From: Cysteiniphilum marinum
GTDB lineage: Bacteria > Pseudomonadota > Gammaproteobacteria > Francisellales > Francisellaceae
Reading direction: 5' to 3'
DNA: 64,000 nucleotides
Assembly (NCBI RefSeq): GCF_014857925.1
Contig: NZ_JACYVZ010000006.1
Location: 62,001-126,000 of the forward strand
Of this stretch, positions 27,596 through 37,590 are shown in pieces (the stretch's first letter is position 1; each line of letters starts with the position of its first letter). Made by a program: the position numbers and the translations under genes. Below the pieces are notes generated by a model that saw nothing but the letters and a program-made list of their open reading frames with translations, made no database searches and was not told the origin of the DNA.

Positions 27596-29104
27596 ATGTC
27601 ACTAGCTACGGTCTTTAGCCGCGCACAGTTGGGGGTGAATGCACCACAAGTAACTGTGGAAGTGCATTTATCGCATGGATTGCCGAGTTTGTCGATCGTA
27701 GGTTTACCTGAAGCCGCTGTTAAAGAGAGTAAAGATCGCGTTAGAAGTGCGATTATTAATTCAGGATTTCAATTTCCAAGTAAACGCATTACCATTAATC
27801 TCGCCCCTGCCGATTTGCCCAAGGAAGGTGGGCGCTACGATTTACCGATTGCTATTGGTATTTTAATTGCGTCTCAACAAGTTATAGCACCTGATATTGA
27901 GGATTATGAATTTGCTGCTGAGCTATCATTAAGTGGTAAATTAAGACCCGTAAAAGGGATCTTGCCGTTCGCCATTCAGAGCCTAAAGCATCAACGTAAT
28001 CTTATCATTGCGGTCAAAAATGAAAGTGAAGTTGCCTTGTTACCAGATCTTCATGCTTATGCAGCTAATAGTTTGATGGATGTTGTTTTGCACTTATCAA
28101 AAACACAATTTATCAAAGAGGCACAACAAGCAGAAGATGTGCTGCCAAATAATGTATTTGAATTGGACTTGAGCGATGTTAAAGGTCAGTTTCAAGCTAA
28201 GCGTGCATTAGAGATTGCCGCAGCAGGTGGGCATAATCTCTTGTTTGTTGGGCCACCTGGTACAGGCAAGACGATGCTCGCATCGCGCTTTAATACCATC
28301 TTACCCAAACTTTCGATGGATGAAGCTTTAGCAACAGCAATGGTCGCGTCTATTAAAGGCGCTAGAGATGTTGCAGAGCATTTCTATCAGCGCCCATTTC
28401 GCGCCCCTCATCATACATCATCGGCAGTTTCTCTTGTTGGTGGTGGATCAAACCCAAAGCCTGGAGAAATCTCTTTAGCACATAATGGTGTGTTGTTTTT
28501 AGATGAGCTGCCAGAGTTTGACCGTAAAGTATTAGAGGTTTTACGTGAGCCACTTGAATCTGGCAAGATTGTAATCTCAAGGGCGAGTGCACAAGTTGAA
28601 TATCCGGCTAAATTTCAATTAATTGCAGCAATGAACCCTTGCCCTTGTGGGTTTTTAGGTTCTCAACGTAAAGCATGCAAAGATACAGATATGCAAATAA
28701 AACGTTATCAACAAAAGCTCTCAGGTCCCTTATTAGATCGCATTGATCTGCAAGTTGAGGTGCTTGAGGTTGAGCATGATGATTTGGTTGCGGGTGCACA
28801 AGGCGAGCCAAGTCACGATGTCAAAGCGCGCGTGATTAACGCACGTGATCTACAAATCAAGCGTCAAGGGAAAATTAATGCCGAACTTCAAGGCAAGGAA
28901 ATTGATCAATTTTGCATTTTAGGGGATAATGAGCGGCTGTTGTTGGCAGACGCCATTGAAAAGCTCGGTTTATCGGCAAGAGCATATCACCGAGTGGTTA
29001 AAATTGCGCGGACGATTGCTGATTTGGCAGCACAAGAGATGATTGCGAAGCATCATATTCAAGAGGCATTAAGCTATCGTAAATTTGAACGCTTTCAGCA
29101 ATAA
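27596..29104 (+). CDS. comM: ComM/YifB family Mg-chelatase-like AAA+ protein
   Basis: The 502 residues consist of an N-terminal ChlI domain (SRAQLGVNAPQVTVEVHL), a AAA+ module with Walker A GPPGTGKTMLASR and Walker B VLFLDELPEF, a CxC..C cluster-like MNPCPCGFLG and a C-terminal Mg-chelatase domain. ComM drives branch migration during natural transformation in several gammaproteobacteria. It is in the operon with ubiK, lpxL-like and hemE. Confidence 0.95.
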   Translation: MSLATVFSRAQLGVNAPQVTVEVHLSHGLPSLSIVGLPEAAVKESKDRVRSAIINSGFQFPSKRITINLAPADLPKEGGRYDLPIAIGILIASQQVIAPDIEDYEFAAELSLSGKLRPVKGILPFAIQSLKHQRNLIIAVKNESEVALLPDLHAYAANSLMDVVLHLSKTQFIKEAQQAEDVLPNNVFELDLSDVKGQFQAKRALEIAAAGGHNLLFVGPPGTGKTMLASRFNTILPKLSMDEALATAMVASIKGARDVAEHFYQRPFRAPHHTSSAVSLVGGGSNPKPGEISLAHNGVLFLDELPEFDRKVLEVLREPLESGKIVISRASAQVEYPAKFQLIAAMNPCPCGFLGSQRKACKDTDMQIKRYQQKLSGPLLDRIDLQVEVLEVEHDDLVAGAQGEPSHDVKARVINARDLQIKRQGKINAELQGKEIDQFCILGDNERLLLADAIEKLGLSARAYHRVVKIARTIADLAAQEMIAKHHIQEALSYRKFERFQQ

Positions 29105-29125
29105 AATAAAAAACGGTAAAATGCG

Positions 29126-30040
29126 ATGAAGAAAATAGGTGCTCAAGCCCTGATATTAATATTGTTTCTGTGGGGAAAGTTAAGTTTTAAAACAGCGCAG
29201 CGTATTGGTGCAATGATTGGGGTGTTACTTTATTTTTGTAAAAGCGATATGCGTCGAATAGCACGTATTAATATTGATAAATGTTTTCCTGAGCTCAGTA
29301 ACTATCATAAGCGCAAGTTGGTTAAGAAAACTTTGCAACAAACCTGTATGACAGGAGCTGAAATGCCGGGAATTTTATTCAAAAACCCGCAAAAACTATT
29401 GAAACAAATTCAAGTGGTGCATGGCGGGGATGTCTCACAGCGTTTGTATGAAGAAGGGCGTGGCGTCATGGTTGTCGCACCTCATTTAGGCAGTTATGAA
29501 ATTGCTTCGATGTATTATTCAAGTAAATATCCTTCGGCGATGCTATACACACCACCTAAGATAAAAACACTGGATAAGCTTATTCTGCGTGCGCGTTCGC
29601 GCTTATGTGAAAATATGTCACCTGCCAATCAAAAAGGTGTGAAAATGCTATTTAAAGCCATAGCAAAAAAGGAAGTGATTGCGATGCTAACCGATCAAGT
29701 ACCGGTTGATGCGGGTGGTACCTATGTTGATTTTTTTGGTAACCCTGCCAAGACGATGAATTTCGCTGGAAAATTATATGAGCGTTACAAGCCTGCGGTT
29801 GTGTTAAGCTATGCCGTTAGAAATGCTGATGGCAAAGGCTTGACACTGTTTAATGAGGACTTAGAGCCTTTGATTAAGCACTATCAAGCAATTGATGGCG
29901 TTGAAGATCCAGTAGCTTATGCTTTTACCAAGCGATTTGAGGAAATTATTCGCCAATATCCAGAGCAATATCAGTGGACATATAAGCGATTTAAATATCA
30001 CCCTGACGGGATTGATTATTATAAAAAGGATAAAAAATGA
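29126..30040 (+). CDS. Lipid A late acyltransferase (LpxL/LpxM-like)
   Basis: Inner-membrane acyltransferase of 304 residues. An N-terminal anchor precedes the HX4E catalytic motif in VVAPHLGSYEIA. A later EVIAMLTDQVPVDAGGTYVDF is the conserved second block. Which acyl chain is transferred is not decidable. The stop overlaps the hemE start (ATGA). Confidence 0.88.
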   Translation: MKKIGAQALILILFLWGKLSFKTAQRIGAMIGVLLYFCKSDMRRIARINIDKCFPELSNYHKRKLVKKTLQQTCMTGAEMPGILFKNPQKLLKQIQVVHGGDVSQRLYEEGRGVMVVAPHLGSYEIASMYYSSKYPSAMLYTPPKIKTLDKLILRARSRLCENMSPANQKGVKMLFKAIAKKEVIAMLTDQVPVDAGGTYVDFFGNPAKTMNFAGKLYERYKPAVVLSYAVRNADGKGLTLFNEDLEPLIKHYQAIDGVEDPVAYAFTKRFEEIIRQYPEQYQWTYKRFKYHPDGIDYYKKDKK

Positions 30041-31077
30041 GAACATTATTTTTAGATGCCTTACAAGGCAAGCCTGTGACACAAACACCGATGTGGATTA
30101 TGCGTCAAGCTGGACGCTATTTGCCAGAGTATCGCCAGACACGCGCCAAATTTAGTGACTTTATGCAGATGTGTCGCCATGCTGAGGCTTGTTGTGAAGT
30201 GGCTTTGCAACCTTTAGATCGTTATGATTTAGATGCATCTATCGTATTTTCAGATATATTAACCATTCCAGAAGCCATGGGGATGGATCTTAAGTTTGTC
30301 AGTGGTAAGGGACCAATCTTTTCCGCGCCATTGACAACTTTAACAGATGTTGAGGGCTTAGATGTTGAAGGTGCTATTGATAAATTGCATTATGTGTTTA
30401 ATGCAGTTTCAACCACTAAAAAGGCGATTAAAGATCGTGTGCCTTTAATTGGCTTTAGTGGTAGTCCTTGGACGTTAGCTGCTTACATGGTTGAAGGGCA
30501 GGGTTCAAAACAGTTTACGCAATTGCGTAAGATGCTCTATAGCGCGCCAGAGCTTTTGCATAAGCTATTGTCTGATCTAAGTATTGTGATTATTAACTAT
30601 CTGGATGAACAAGTAAAAGCAGGCGCTGATGCATTGATGATCTTTGATACGTGGGGTGGCATGTTAGCAGAAGGCAACTATGCAGCCTTTTCATTAAATT
30701 ATATGCAAACGATCACAGCTGAGCTTAAAAAACGTCATCCGCATGTGCCAGTGACACTTTTTACTAAGGGCGGTGGATTATGGTTAGACCAGTTGATTAA
30801 AACCGACTGCGATGGTATCGGTATTGATTGGAGTATTGATGTAGCACGTGCAAGACAAGCCGTTGGCAATGAGTTTGCGCTGCAAGGCAACTTAGATCCT
30901 GCGGCACTTTATGGTAGTGATCAAAGTATTATTGACTCGGTAAAAAGCATTGTTATAAGTCAGGCACCATATAGTCGCTTTGTCTTTAATTTAGGACATG
31001 GCGTATATCCAGATATTTCACCGGATAAAGTTAAGGTAATGGTTGATGTTGTGCGTGAGTTTGGTGCTAAAGGCTAA
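30037..31077 (+). CDS. hemE: Uroporphyrinogen decarboxylase
   Basis: Heme-pathway enzyme that decarboxylates uroporphyrinogen III to coproporphyrinogen III. The 346 residues carry PMWIMRQAGRYLPEYR, the signature and Arg/His of the active site, IVFSDILTIPEAMGMD and GFSGSPWTLA. The family length is normal. It is translationally coupled to the acyltransferase. Confidence 0.97.
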   Translation: MRTLFLDALQGKPVTQTPMWIMRQAGRYLPEYRQTRAKFSDFMQMCRHAEACCEVALQPLDRYDLDASIVFSDILTIPEAMGMDLKFVSGKGPIFSAPLTTLTDVEGLDVEGAIDKLHYVFNAVSTTKKAIKDRVPLIGFSGSPWTLAAYMVEGQGSKQFTQLRKMLYSAPELLHKLLSDLSIVIINYLDEQVKAGADALMIFDTWGGMLAEGNYAAFSLNYMQTITAELKKRHPHVPVTLFTKGGGLWLDQLIKTDCDGIGIDWSIDVARARQAVGNEFALQGNLDPAALYGSDQSIIDSVKSIVISQAPYSRFVFNLGHGVYPDISPDKVKVMVDVVREFGAKG

Positions 31078-31113
31078 GTGAATTAGCAATTAGAAATTTA
31101 AGTTAGAAAGATA

Positions 31114-31312
31114 GGCTATGACCATATTCCTGCTCCCTTTGATTGTGTAAGCGTTGGCTGAGCGTAAGTCGAAGCCTCTATGAAGTGTGATTTTCCAAGC
31201 TTCTCACACTTCGGCTGACGCTTAGTGCACCGCTTCGATTGATGCTCAGTGCATCGCTTCGACTTACGCTCAAGGTAGGGTGAGCACTTGTGGGTGAAAT
31301 TTAGTCTCAGCC
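31114..31312. mobile_element. MITE family C, 8-bp target duplication GAAAGATA
   Basis: This element lies between perfect 8-bp repeats GAAAGATA (31106-31113 and 31313-31320). Its ends are inverted (GGCTATGACCATATT and, on the other side, GGCTGAGACTAAATT read inward). Inside are several rearranged units of the type CTTCGACTTACGCTC. A shorter copy is at 37315. No gene is inside; it sits between hemE and the malic enzyme gene. Confidence 0.8.
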
Positions 31313-31349
31313 GAAAGATATAAATATAAAAAATAACTATAGAAGCATA

Positions 31350-33056
31350 ATGATGAAGAAGATAAAAAGATTTGAATTTAAACGCAATCCTGAAAGCAAT
31401 GAAATGTGGGTTGAAACTGATTTGCATGGTAAGAGTTTATTAACACTTGCATCTTTAAATAAGGGTACGGCCTTTAGCGAGCGTGAGCGTGAAGAATTTG
31501 GCTTATTAGGTAAATTGCCTTTCCAGATCGAATCTTTAGAAGAGCAAAAAACGCGTGCCTATCAGCAGTATAAATCTTTTAGAAGCAACATTGGGCGCTA
31601 TAGTTTTTTAAAGAACTTGCACAATATCAACGAGACGTTGTTTTATCGATTAGTGCGCGATAATCTCAATGAAATGCTGCCAATTATCTACACACCAACA
31701 GTTGGTGAAGCGGTGATGCGCTATAGCGAGCAGTTCCTATCACCTCGAGGACTTTATATTGCTTATCCAGATCGCTACAAGATGCGTGAGATATTACGTA
31801 ATCGCACTAACTCAGATATTGATATTCTTGTAGTTAGTGATGCGGAAGGCGTGTTAGGAATTGGTGATCAAGGTGTTGGTGGTATTGAAATACCAGTTGC
31901 TAAGCTTATGGTTTATACGCTGTGTGCGGGCATTAATCCTGGGCGTTATTTGCCGGTGTTTTTAGATGCAGGCACTAATAATAAAAAGTTGTTAGAAGAT
32001 CCGTTGTATCTTGGTTGGCGTCATGAGCGTGTGCGTGGTGAGCAATATGATGAAATGGTGCAGTTATTTATTGAGGCAGTTCAAGAAGAAATGCCGGAGA
32101 CATTTCTGCATTGGGAAGACTTTGGTCGTGACAATGCACGTAAAAATTTAGTGAAATATCAAAATGAAATCTGCAGCTTTAATGATGATATGCAAGGAAC
32201 TGCGGCGGTCGCTTTAGCAGGTTTGATTTCAGCATCTAAACGCTCAGGCTTGAAGTTTAATCGTCAGAAATTTGTGATCTTTGGTGCGGGAACGGCAGGA
32301 TTGGGTATTGCCGATGAGATTGTTGCAGCGCTTGTGCATTCGGGTTTGACAAAAGAAGAAGCTTATCAGCACTTCTGGTGTATTGATAAAGATGGGTTAT
32401 TGATTGATGATCAGGATATGATGGACTTTCAACGCCCTTATGCTTGTACACGTGAATCAGTTAAAGGATGGGCTACGGATGACCAGGGACGAATTGTGTT
32501 GACAGAAGTGGTCAGGCAAGCGAAACCAACGACTTTAATTGGTTGCTCCGGTGTTGCTGGTGCATTTACGGATGATGTTGTTTTATCTATGGCTAAGAAT
32601 AATGATCGCCCAATTATCTTTACCCTATCTAATCCAACGAGTCGTTGTGAGCGTGTGCCGCAGGATATCATTCGTTTAACGGAAGGGCGCGCACTTATCG
32701 CTACAGGTAGCCCATTTGATGATGTTGGTTATAAAGGTAAAGTTTATCGTATTGCACAGTCAAACAATGCCTTAGTTTTCCCTGGTATTGGCTTAGGCAT
32801 CGTTGCGATTGCTGCGAAGCGCTTTACGGATAATATGTTATGGGCGGCATGTAAGGCACTAGCAAATTACTCAACCCAAGATGATGCATTATTACCAAAA
32901 CTAAGTGAGGCATACAGTGTCAGTCGTCAGGTGGCATTTGCTGTAGCACGTCAGGCAATTGAGGATGGTGTTGCTGAAGATGTTGATGATATTTGGCGCA
33001 AGATAGATCAAGTGATTTGGGAGCCAAAGTATTATCCGTATTACTTTAAGTCGTAG
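31350..33056 (+). CDS. maeA: NAD-dependent malic enzyme
   Basis: Oxidative decarboxylation of malate to pyruvate. The 568 residues have the N-terminal malic domain (YTPTVGEAVMRYSEQF, LVVSDAEGVLGIGDQG), the metal region and the NAD domain FVIFGAGTAGLGIADE; SNPTSRCE is also conserved. The length fits the SfcA-type NAD enzyme. An intervening MITE separates it from hemE. Confidence 0.95.
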   Translation: MMKKIKRFEFKRNPESNEMWVETDLHGKSLLTLASLNKGTAFSEREREEFGLLGKLPFQIESLEEQKTRAYQQYKSFRSNIGRYSFLKNLHNINETLFYRLVRDNLNEMLPIIYTPTVGEAVMRYSEQFLSPRGLYIAYPDRYKMREILRNRTNSDIDILVVSDAEGVLGIGDQGVGGIEIPVAKLMVYTLCAGINPGRYLPVFLDAGTNNKKLLEDPLYLGWRHERVRGEQYDEMVQLFIEAVQEEMPETFLHWEDFGRDNARKNLVKYQNEICSFNDDMQGTAAVALAGLISASKRSGLKFNRQKFVIFGAGTAGLGIADEIVAALVHSGLTKEEAYQHFWCIDKDGLLIDDQDMMDFQRPYACTRESVKGWATDDQGRIVLTEVVRQAKPTTLIGCSGVAGAFTDDVVLSMAKNNDRPIIFTLSNPTSRCERVPQDIIRLTEGRALIATGSPFDDVGYKGKVYRIAQSNNALVFPGIGLGIVAIAAKRFTDNMLWAACKALANYSTQDDALLPKLSEAYSVSRQVAFAVARQAIEDGVAEDVDDIWRKIDQVIWEPKYYPYYFKS

Positions 33057-33069
33057 TTTCTTTAAAGAT

Positions 33070-33270
33070 TTCTTGCTTTGTATTTTTCGTGCTTTTGGCA
33101 AGTTGAATTTTGATAATAGCGAATGCGTTAAGAAACAATGAATAGTTTCATTGTTTTAGCAAATGAGCGCCCAAAGACTCTGTTAAGGGCAGATATTACC
33201 TGCAATTCAACTTGCCAAAATCTTCACAAACTACTTTGCAAGCAAACACCGCAAAACAACTTACGATGGG
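33070..33270. mobile_element. Palindromic repeat family A, diverged long copy
   Basis: Perfect 17-bp arms TTTTGGCAAGTTGAATT at 33093-33109 and the complement at 33204-33220 enclose a 94-nt loop that includes a second hairpin (AAACAATGAA/TTTCATTGTTT). The right end AACACCGCAAAACAACTTACG matches family A. The left end is degraded, so the start is approximate. It follows the malic enzyme stop. Confidence 0.65.
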
Positions 33271-33379
33271 TATAGAGTTAACAGTGATTGTTACAATTTC
33301 AATATCTCTCGATGAGATCATGATTTAAATATGCGCAAAAATGTTTTGATTTTTAATATTTTGCATTGGGAAAATTTTA

Positions 33380-33468
33380 TGGTGCCCGGGGCCGGAGTCG
33401 AACCGGCACGAGAGTTAAGTCTCGAGGGATTTTAAGTCCCTTGTGTCTACCAATTTCACCACCCGGGC
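33380..33468 (-). tRNA. tRNA-Leu (UAA)
   Basis: Minus-strand cloverleaf with acceptor GCCCGGG, type-II variable arm, anticodon TAA in GGACTTAAAATCC and T-loop GGTTCGACTCC, ending in a genomically encoded CCA. Last of a Gly-Cys-Leu cluster. Confidence 0.95.
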
Positions 33469-33480
33469 AAAGACTTGTTC

Positions 33481-33554
33481 TGGAGGCTGAGACCGGAATC
33501 GAACCGGTGTCCAAGGCTTTGCAGGCCTCTGCATAACCACTTTGCTACCCAGCC
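33481..33554 (-). tRNA. tRNA-Cys (GCA)
   Basis: Minus-strand cloverleaf starting GGCTGGGTAGC with anticodon GCA in CCTGCAAAG and T-loop GGTTCGATTCC; 3' CCA is encoded. Twelve bases separate it from tRNA-Leu. Confidence 0.95.
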
Positions 33555-33557
33555 AAC

Positions 33558-33632
33558 TGGAGCGGGAAACGAGGTTCGAACTCGCGACCCCAACCTTGGC
33601 AAGGTTGTGCTCTACCACTGAGCTATTCCCGC
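33558..33632 (-). tRNA. tRNA-Gly (GCC)
   Basis: Minus-strand cloverleaf starting GCGGGAATAGCTCAG with anticodon GCC in CTTGCCAAG, T-loop AGTTCGAACC and encoded CCA. First of the tRNA cluster, 3 bp before tRNA-Cys. Confidence 0.95.
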
Positions 33633-33645
33633 AGAACAGGATCAG

Positions 33646-33673
33646 ATTATAAGGGCTAAACCCCTAATGTCAA
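33646..33673 (-). promoter_or_regulatory. Strong sigma-70 promoter for the tRNA cluster
   Basis: On the minus strand TTGACA (33668-33673), a 16-bp spacer and TATAAT (33646-33651) are consensus boxes. Transcription would start about 7 bp upstream of tRNA-Gly. Confidence 0.85.
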
Positions 33674-33732
33674 TTGTATTTTTTGAGTTTTCATACGTTT
33701 ATTGACGAATTTTTCTTAAGTGTGCAAATGCG

Positions 33733-35082
33733 CTACAGAATGTACTGACTTAGGTCGCGGTCTTTGACTAAACTTCCTAGTTTTTCATTGACGTAATCGC
33801 TGGTGACGCTAAAAGTTTTTTCAGTGCGATCAGAGGCATCAAAGGATACTTCTTCTAATAAGCGCTCAAGTACTGTGTGCAGGCGTCGTGCGCCGATGTT
33901 TTCAACTTCTTCATTAACGCGGAATGAAATCTCAGCAATGCGTCTAATAGCATCTTCTTCAAAGATGATCTTCACATCTTCAGTGCCTAATAGAGCAACA
34001 TACTGTTTAATCAATGAATAATCAGGCTCTGTGAGAATGCGTACAAAGTCTTCAACTTCAAGTGACCTTAGCTCAACACGGATCGGCAAGCGTCCTTGTA
34101 GCTCAGGAATTAAATCTGATGGCTTGGCAACATGGAAAGCGCCTGAGGCGATAAACAAAATATGATCTGTTTTGATCATACCATACTTTGTGCTGACGGT
34201 TGAGCCTTCGACTAATGGTAATAAATCACGCTGAACACCTTCACGTGAAACATCACCTCCACGCTGATCTGACTTTTTACAGACCTTGTCAATTTCATCA
34301 ATAAAGACAATCCCGTTTTGCTCAACGGCTTCGATTGCCTTAAGCTTAATATCATCTTCATTAACTAACTTGCCGGCTTCCTCATCTTGTAGTAATTTCA
34401 AGGCATCTTTAACTTTGATTTTGCGACGTTTCTTACGTTCATCACCCATCGATGAGAATAAACTTTGTAACTGATTGGTCATATCCTCCATGCCAGGAGG
34501 TCCCATGATGTTCATTTGAGGTGCTGCCATGGCGATGTCGATCTCAATTTCTTTGTCGTTAAGCTCACCTGCAGCAAGTTTTTTTCTAAAAAGTTGGCGG
34601 GTTGTATTTTCAGTTTTTTGTTCGACTTCAACTGGTTCATTGGCAAAGCCTACTTTGCTCTCACGTGCTGCCGGTAACAAGGCATCTAGTATACGTTCTT
34701 TTGCGAGCTCTTCAGCGCGTGCTGCGACTTTGGTTTTCTCTTGCTCACGATACATCTTGATGGAGATGTCTGCTAAATCGCGAATGATAGAGTCAACATC
34801 TTTACCAACATAACCTACCTCGGTAAATTTAGTCGCTTCAATTTTGATAAATGGTGCATTGGCAAGCTTTGCCAAGCGTCGTGCGATCTCTGTTTTACCA
34901 ACGCCAGTTGGTCCAATCATTAAAATATTTTTAGGTGTAACTTCTTGGCGCATGCCATCTTCAAGTTGCATTCTGCGCCAGCGGTTTCTAAGCGCTATGG
35001 CAACTGCCTTTTTTGCATCTTTTTGACCGATGATAAAACGGTCTAATTCACTGACAATTTCTTTAGGTGTCATTTGCGACAT
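33733..35082 (-). CDS. hslU: ATP-dependent protease ATPase subunit HslU
   Basis: AAA+ unfoldase of the HslUV protease, 449 residues. It has [23 protein letters not shown] at the N-terminus, Walker [16 protein letters not shown], Walker [11 protein letters not shown] and the C-terminal tail RDLSQYIL that docks into HslV. Located 21 bp after hslV in one operon. Confidence 0.97.
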   Translation of the reverse strand: MSQMTPKEIVSELDRFIIGQKDAKKAVAIALRNRWRRMQLEDGMRQEVTPKNILMIGPTGVGKTEIARRLAKLANAPFIKIEATKFTEVGYVGKDVDSIIRDLADISIKMYREQEKTKVAARAEELAKERILDALLPAARESKVGFANEPVEVEQKTENTTRQLFRKKLAAGELNDKEIEIDIAMAAPQMNIMGPPGMEDMTNQLQSLFSSMGDERKKRRKIKVKDALKLLQDEEAGKLVNEDDIKLKAIEAVEQNGIVFIDEIDKVCKKSDQRGGDVSREGVQRDLLPLVEGSTVSTKYGMIKTDHILFIASGAFHVAKPSDLIPELQGRLPIRVELRSLEVEDFVRILTEPDYSLIKQYVALLGTEDVKIIFEEDAIRRIAEISFRVNEEVENIGARRLHTVLERLLEEVSFDASDRTEKTFSVTSDYVNEKLGSLVKDRDLSQYIL

Positions 35083-35103
35083 GATTTCTATCCCCTTAGT
35101 AAA

Positions 35104-35658
35104 TTATACGGCTGCTTTATTAGCAAGCTTTTCAATGGTTAAGTTGTGGTTAGTATAAATACAGATATCTGCGGCAATGTTGAGACTTTTCTTAACGATA
35201 TCAGATGCCGAAAGATCTGTATTATCGACCAAGGCGTGTGCCGCAGCTTTGGCAAAAGCAGAACCTGAACCAATTGATAAAATACCTTTTTCATCAGCCG
35301 CCATAACATCACCAACACCTGAGATTAGAAGAGATTTGTTCTCATCAGCGACAATAATCATCGCTTCAAGCTTGCTCATCATGCGATCTAGGCGCCATTC
35401 ACGTACCATCTCAACGGATGCACGCTCAAGGTTCCCTTGGTAAAAATCAAGCTTTTGCTCAAATTTTTCAAACAAGGTAAAAGCATCTGCTGTTGATCCA
35501 GCAAACCCTGTTAATACTTTACCGTTACTTAATTTACGTACTTTGATGATATTATCTTTTGCAACCGTATTGCCTAGTGTTGCTTGACCATCGCCGCCAA
35601 TGACAACTTCATCGCCACGACGTACACATAAAATCGTAGTACCTTTCATTTCTAACAT
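35104..35658 (-). CDS. hslV: ATP-dependent protease peptidase subunit HslV
   Basis: Proteasome-like threonine peptidase. The active-site Thr follows the short propeptide in [15 protein letters not shown], and [12 protein letters not shown] is the family block. At 184 residues the ORF has the normal length. Because of the Met codons at both 1 and 4 the propeptide is ambiguous. It is the first gene of the hslVU operon. Confidence 0.96.
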   Translation of the reverse strand: MLEMKGTTILCVRRGDEVVIGGDGQATLGNTVAKDNIIKVRKLSNGKVLTGFAGSTADAFTLFEKFEQKLDFYQGNLERASVEMVREWRLDRMMSKLEAMIIVADENKSLLISGVGDVMAADEKGILSIGSGSAFAKAAAHALVDNTDLSASDIVKKSLNIAADICIYTNHNLTIEKLANKAAV

Positions 35659-35801
35659 AGTTTCCCCGCTTAAATGATTGGGTTTATAAAAACATGATCG
35701 CTATAGATTGCGCTTAAGAAAAAAATTACAAGTTTTTATTTAAAAAGATTTAGCTGTATTTGAGAGGTTGGGCATTTGTCTTTGGTATCACTTAGTGCTA
35801 A

Positions 35802-36158
35802 CTAACGGTTATAAATATCTTCCAATCGAACAATATCATCTTCGCCAAGATAATTTCCGATCTGTACTTCGACGATTTCACATGGAGAATCCGTTGTATT
35901 TTCCATGCGGTGGATTTCCTCTTTCTCAATATACACATGATCATTGGCGTGATACATTTTTTTGTTCTCACCAATGGTAAAAGTTGGTGAACCTTTAACA
36001 ACGACCCAATGCTCAGCGCGTTTGAAATGTTTTTGCAAAGATAGTTGCCCGCCAGAGTTAACAGTAATAATTTTTACCTGATAGCCGCTTGCTAATTCAA
36101 TTGTGCGATATGTGCCCCAAGGACGTTCATATACTTTACCTACTTCATTTATATCCAT
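35802..36158 (-). CDS. Stand-alone mannose-6-phosphate isomerase-like cupin
   Basis: A single cupin of 118 residues that matches the C-terminal isomerase module of ManC-type proteins: VYERPWGTYRTIE at the start and VNSGGQLSLQKHFKRAEHWVVV, followed by YIEKEEIHRMEN with metal-ligand His/Glu. No nucleotidyltransferase domain is present. It could interconvert fructose-6-P and mannose-6-P, fitting its position beside the ROK kinase and the sugar permease. Confidence 0.85.
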   Translation of the reverse strand: MDINEVGKVYERPWGTYRTIELASGYQVKIITVNSGGQLSLQKHFKRAEHWVVVKGSPTFTIGENKKMYHANDHVYIEKEEIHRMENTTDSPCEIVEVQIGNYLGEDDIVRLEDIYNR

Positions 36159-36202
36159 TTTAAAACCTTAATAATTACTTTATTCTGTATGTATGTGATT
36201 GA

Positions 36203-37129
36203 TTATTCGACCTCAAGTGGTTTTTCTGCTCGCGTGACGCCTATGGCGGTACTAGCTAAAGCCAAAGCACCCATAATGCCAGCGTTATCTGCCAAAGCCG
36301 GCGGCACAATAATCGATGGGATACTATCACAATAGTCTTGATTCAGATAGCCATTGATTTTTGCTTTTACTTTAGTATGAATCTTCTCAAATAAGTGTGT
36401 CTGCTTCATGACACCTCCTCCTAAGATAATGCGCTTAGGCACAAAACACATCATATAGTTTACAAGTGCATATGATAGGTATTCGGCTTCTAGCTCCCAA
36501 GCGATATGATCATCTGCAAGATCTAGCGCTGAATCAACTTGCCAGCGTGTTTTCAAAGCAGGGCCTGATGCTAAGCCTTCTAAACAACGCTCATGATATG
36601 GGCAAATGCCTTTGAAATCATCCTGTGTTAAATCAACAGGGATATAAATATGTCCCATCTCAGGGTGAGCACTGCCGTGTGCTAACTGATTGTTGACGAT
36701 AGCACCTCCACCAACGCCAGTGCCTACAGTTAGATAAATCAAATCACTGATTCCTTTGCCTACTCCCCAGCGATGTTCACCTAGTGCCGCTGCATTGACG
36801 TCCGTATCAAATACAACAGGTATTTGTAACGCATCTTCTAGTGTTTTAACGATATTATAATCTCGCCATGGCAGCTTGGGCGTATGTGTGATATGGCCAT
36901 ATGTTCTAGAGTTGATATCAGGGTCAATGGGACCAAAAGACCCACAACCAATCGCTTTAAGTGGGTATTTTTTCATATGCTCACGAAAAAAACCAATAAC
37001 TTCGGGCATGGTCTCTTCAGGTGTGCTTGTTTTAATGCGAATGCGTTGTAGAATTTCTCCGCCATCAGTACCGACTGCACAGACAAACTTAGTGCCTCCA
37101 GCTTCAATAGCGCCTAAAAAATTATGCAT
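36203..37129 (-). CDS. ROK family sugar kinase, fructokinase-like
   Basis: ROK kinase of 308 residues. The ATP loop AIEAGGTKFVCAVG, the sugar Asp in VFDTDVNAAALGE, the GTGVGGGA block and a zinc-binding region GHIYIP then CPYHERCLEGLASGPAL identify it. The fructokinase subgroup is favoured by the sequence around the zinc site. Located 44 bp upstream of the cupin gene on the same strand, probably one unit. Confidence 0.88.
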   Translation of the reverse strand: MHNFLGAIEAGGTKFVCAVGTDGGEILQRIRIKTSTPEETMPEVIGFFREHMKKYPLKAIGCGSFGPIDPDINSRTYGHITHTPKLPWRDYNIVKTLEDALQIPVVFDTDVNAAALGEHRWGVGKGISDLIYLTVGTGVGGGAIVNNQLAHGSAHPEMGHIYIPVDLTQDDFKGICPYHERCLEGLASGPALKTRWQVDSALDLADDHIAWELEAEYLSYALVNYMMCFVPKRIILGGGVMKQTHLFEKIHTKVKAKINGYLNQDYCDSIPSIIVPPALADNAGIMGALALASTAIGVTRAEKPLEVE

Positions 37130-37314
37130 AACTTGGTTACCTTTTTCTTTTTTACGTTGTGTTTGCAGAAAATTTACTCATGGCAAATATATCGCACTTT
37201 GAGTGCAGTTAACAAGCAAAGAACAGCCAAATAATCAGGAGAATGGCTTGGGGATAAAGGGTGTAAAGCAATCGTTAGAGATGGCAGCTTATGACAAATG
37301 ATGGCTAATTATCG

Positions 37315-37464
37315 GGCTATGACCATATTACTGCCCACTTTGATTTTGTAAACGTTGGCTGAGCGTAAGTCGAAGCCTCTATGAAGTGTGATTTTTCCAA
37401 GCTTACCCTTCGACTTACGCTCAGGGTACGGTGAGCACTTGTGGGTGAATATTTAGTCTTAGCC
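37315..37464. mobile_element. MITE family C, short copy
   Basis: Left flank AATTATCG (37307-37314) and right flank AATTATCT (37465-37472) form an 8-bp target duplication with one mismatch. The ends read inward as GGCTATGACCATATTACTG and GGCTAAGACTAAATATTC. It has one internal CTTCGACTTACGCTC unit where the 31114 copy has three related units. It lies in front of the sugar-permease promoter. Confidence 0.8.
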
Positions 37465-37494
37465 AATTATCTTATGTAATAAATAAGTAATATA

Positions 37495-37523
37495 TTGACA
37501 AAGTATGTAATTATTGATGCAAT
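37495..37523 (+). promoter_or_regulatory. Promoter candidate for the sugar permease
   Basis: TTGACA (37495-37500) is exact consensus, followed by a 17-bp spacer and TGCAAT (37518-37523; four of six match). It is located just past the MITE and 68 bp upstream of the start at 37591. Confidence 0.55.
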
Positions 37524-37590
37524 GCTGCGTTAACATATTTTTATCATTTATTACTTATCTCAACAAATGTTAAAAAACGGGGAGAATCCA

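Noticed and set aside
35659-35760. A heat-shock sigma-32 promoter before hslV
   Set aside because: A CTTGTAA is present on the minus strand, but no CCCCAT-like -10 box lies at the right distance.
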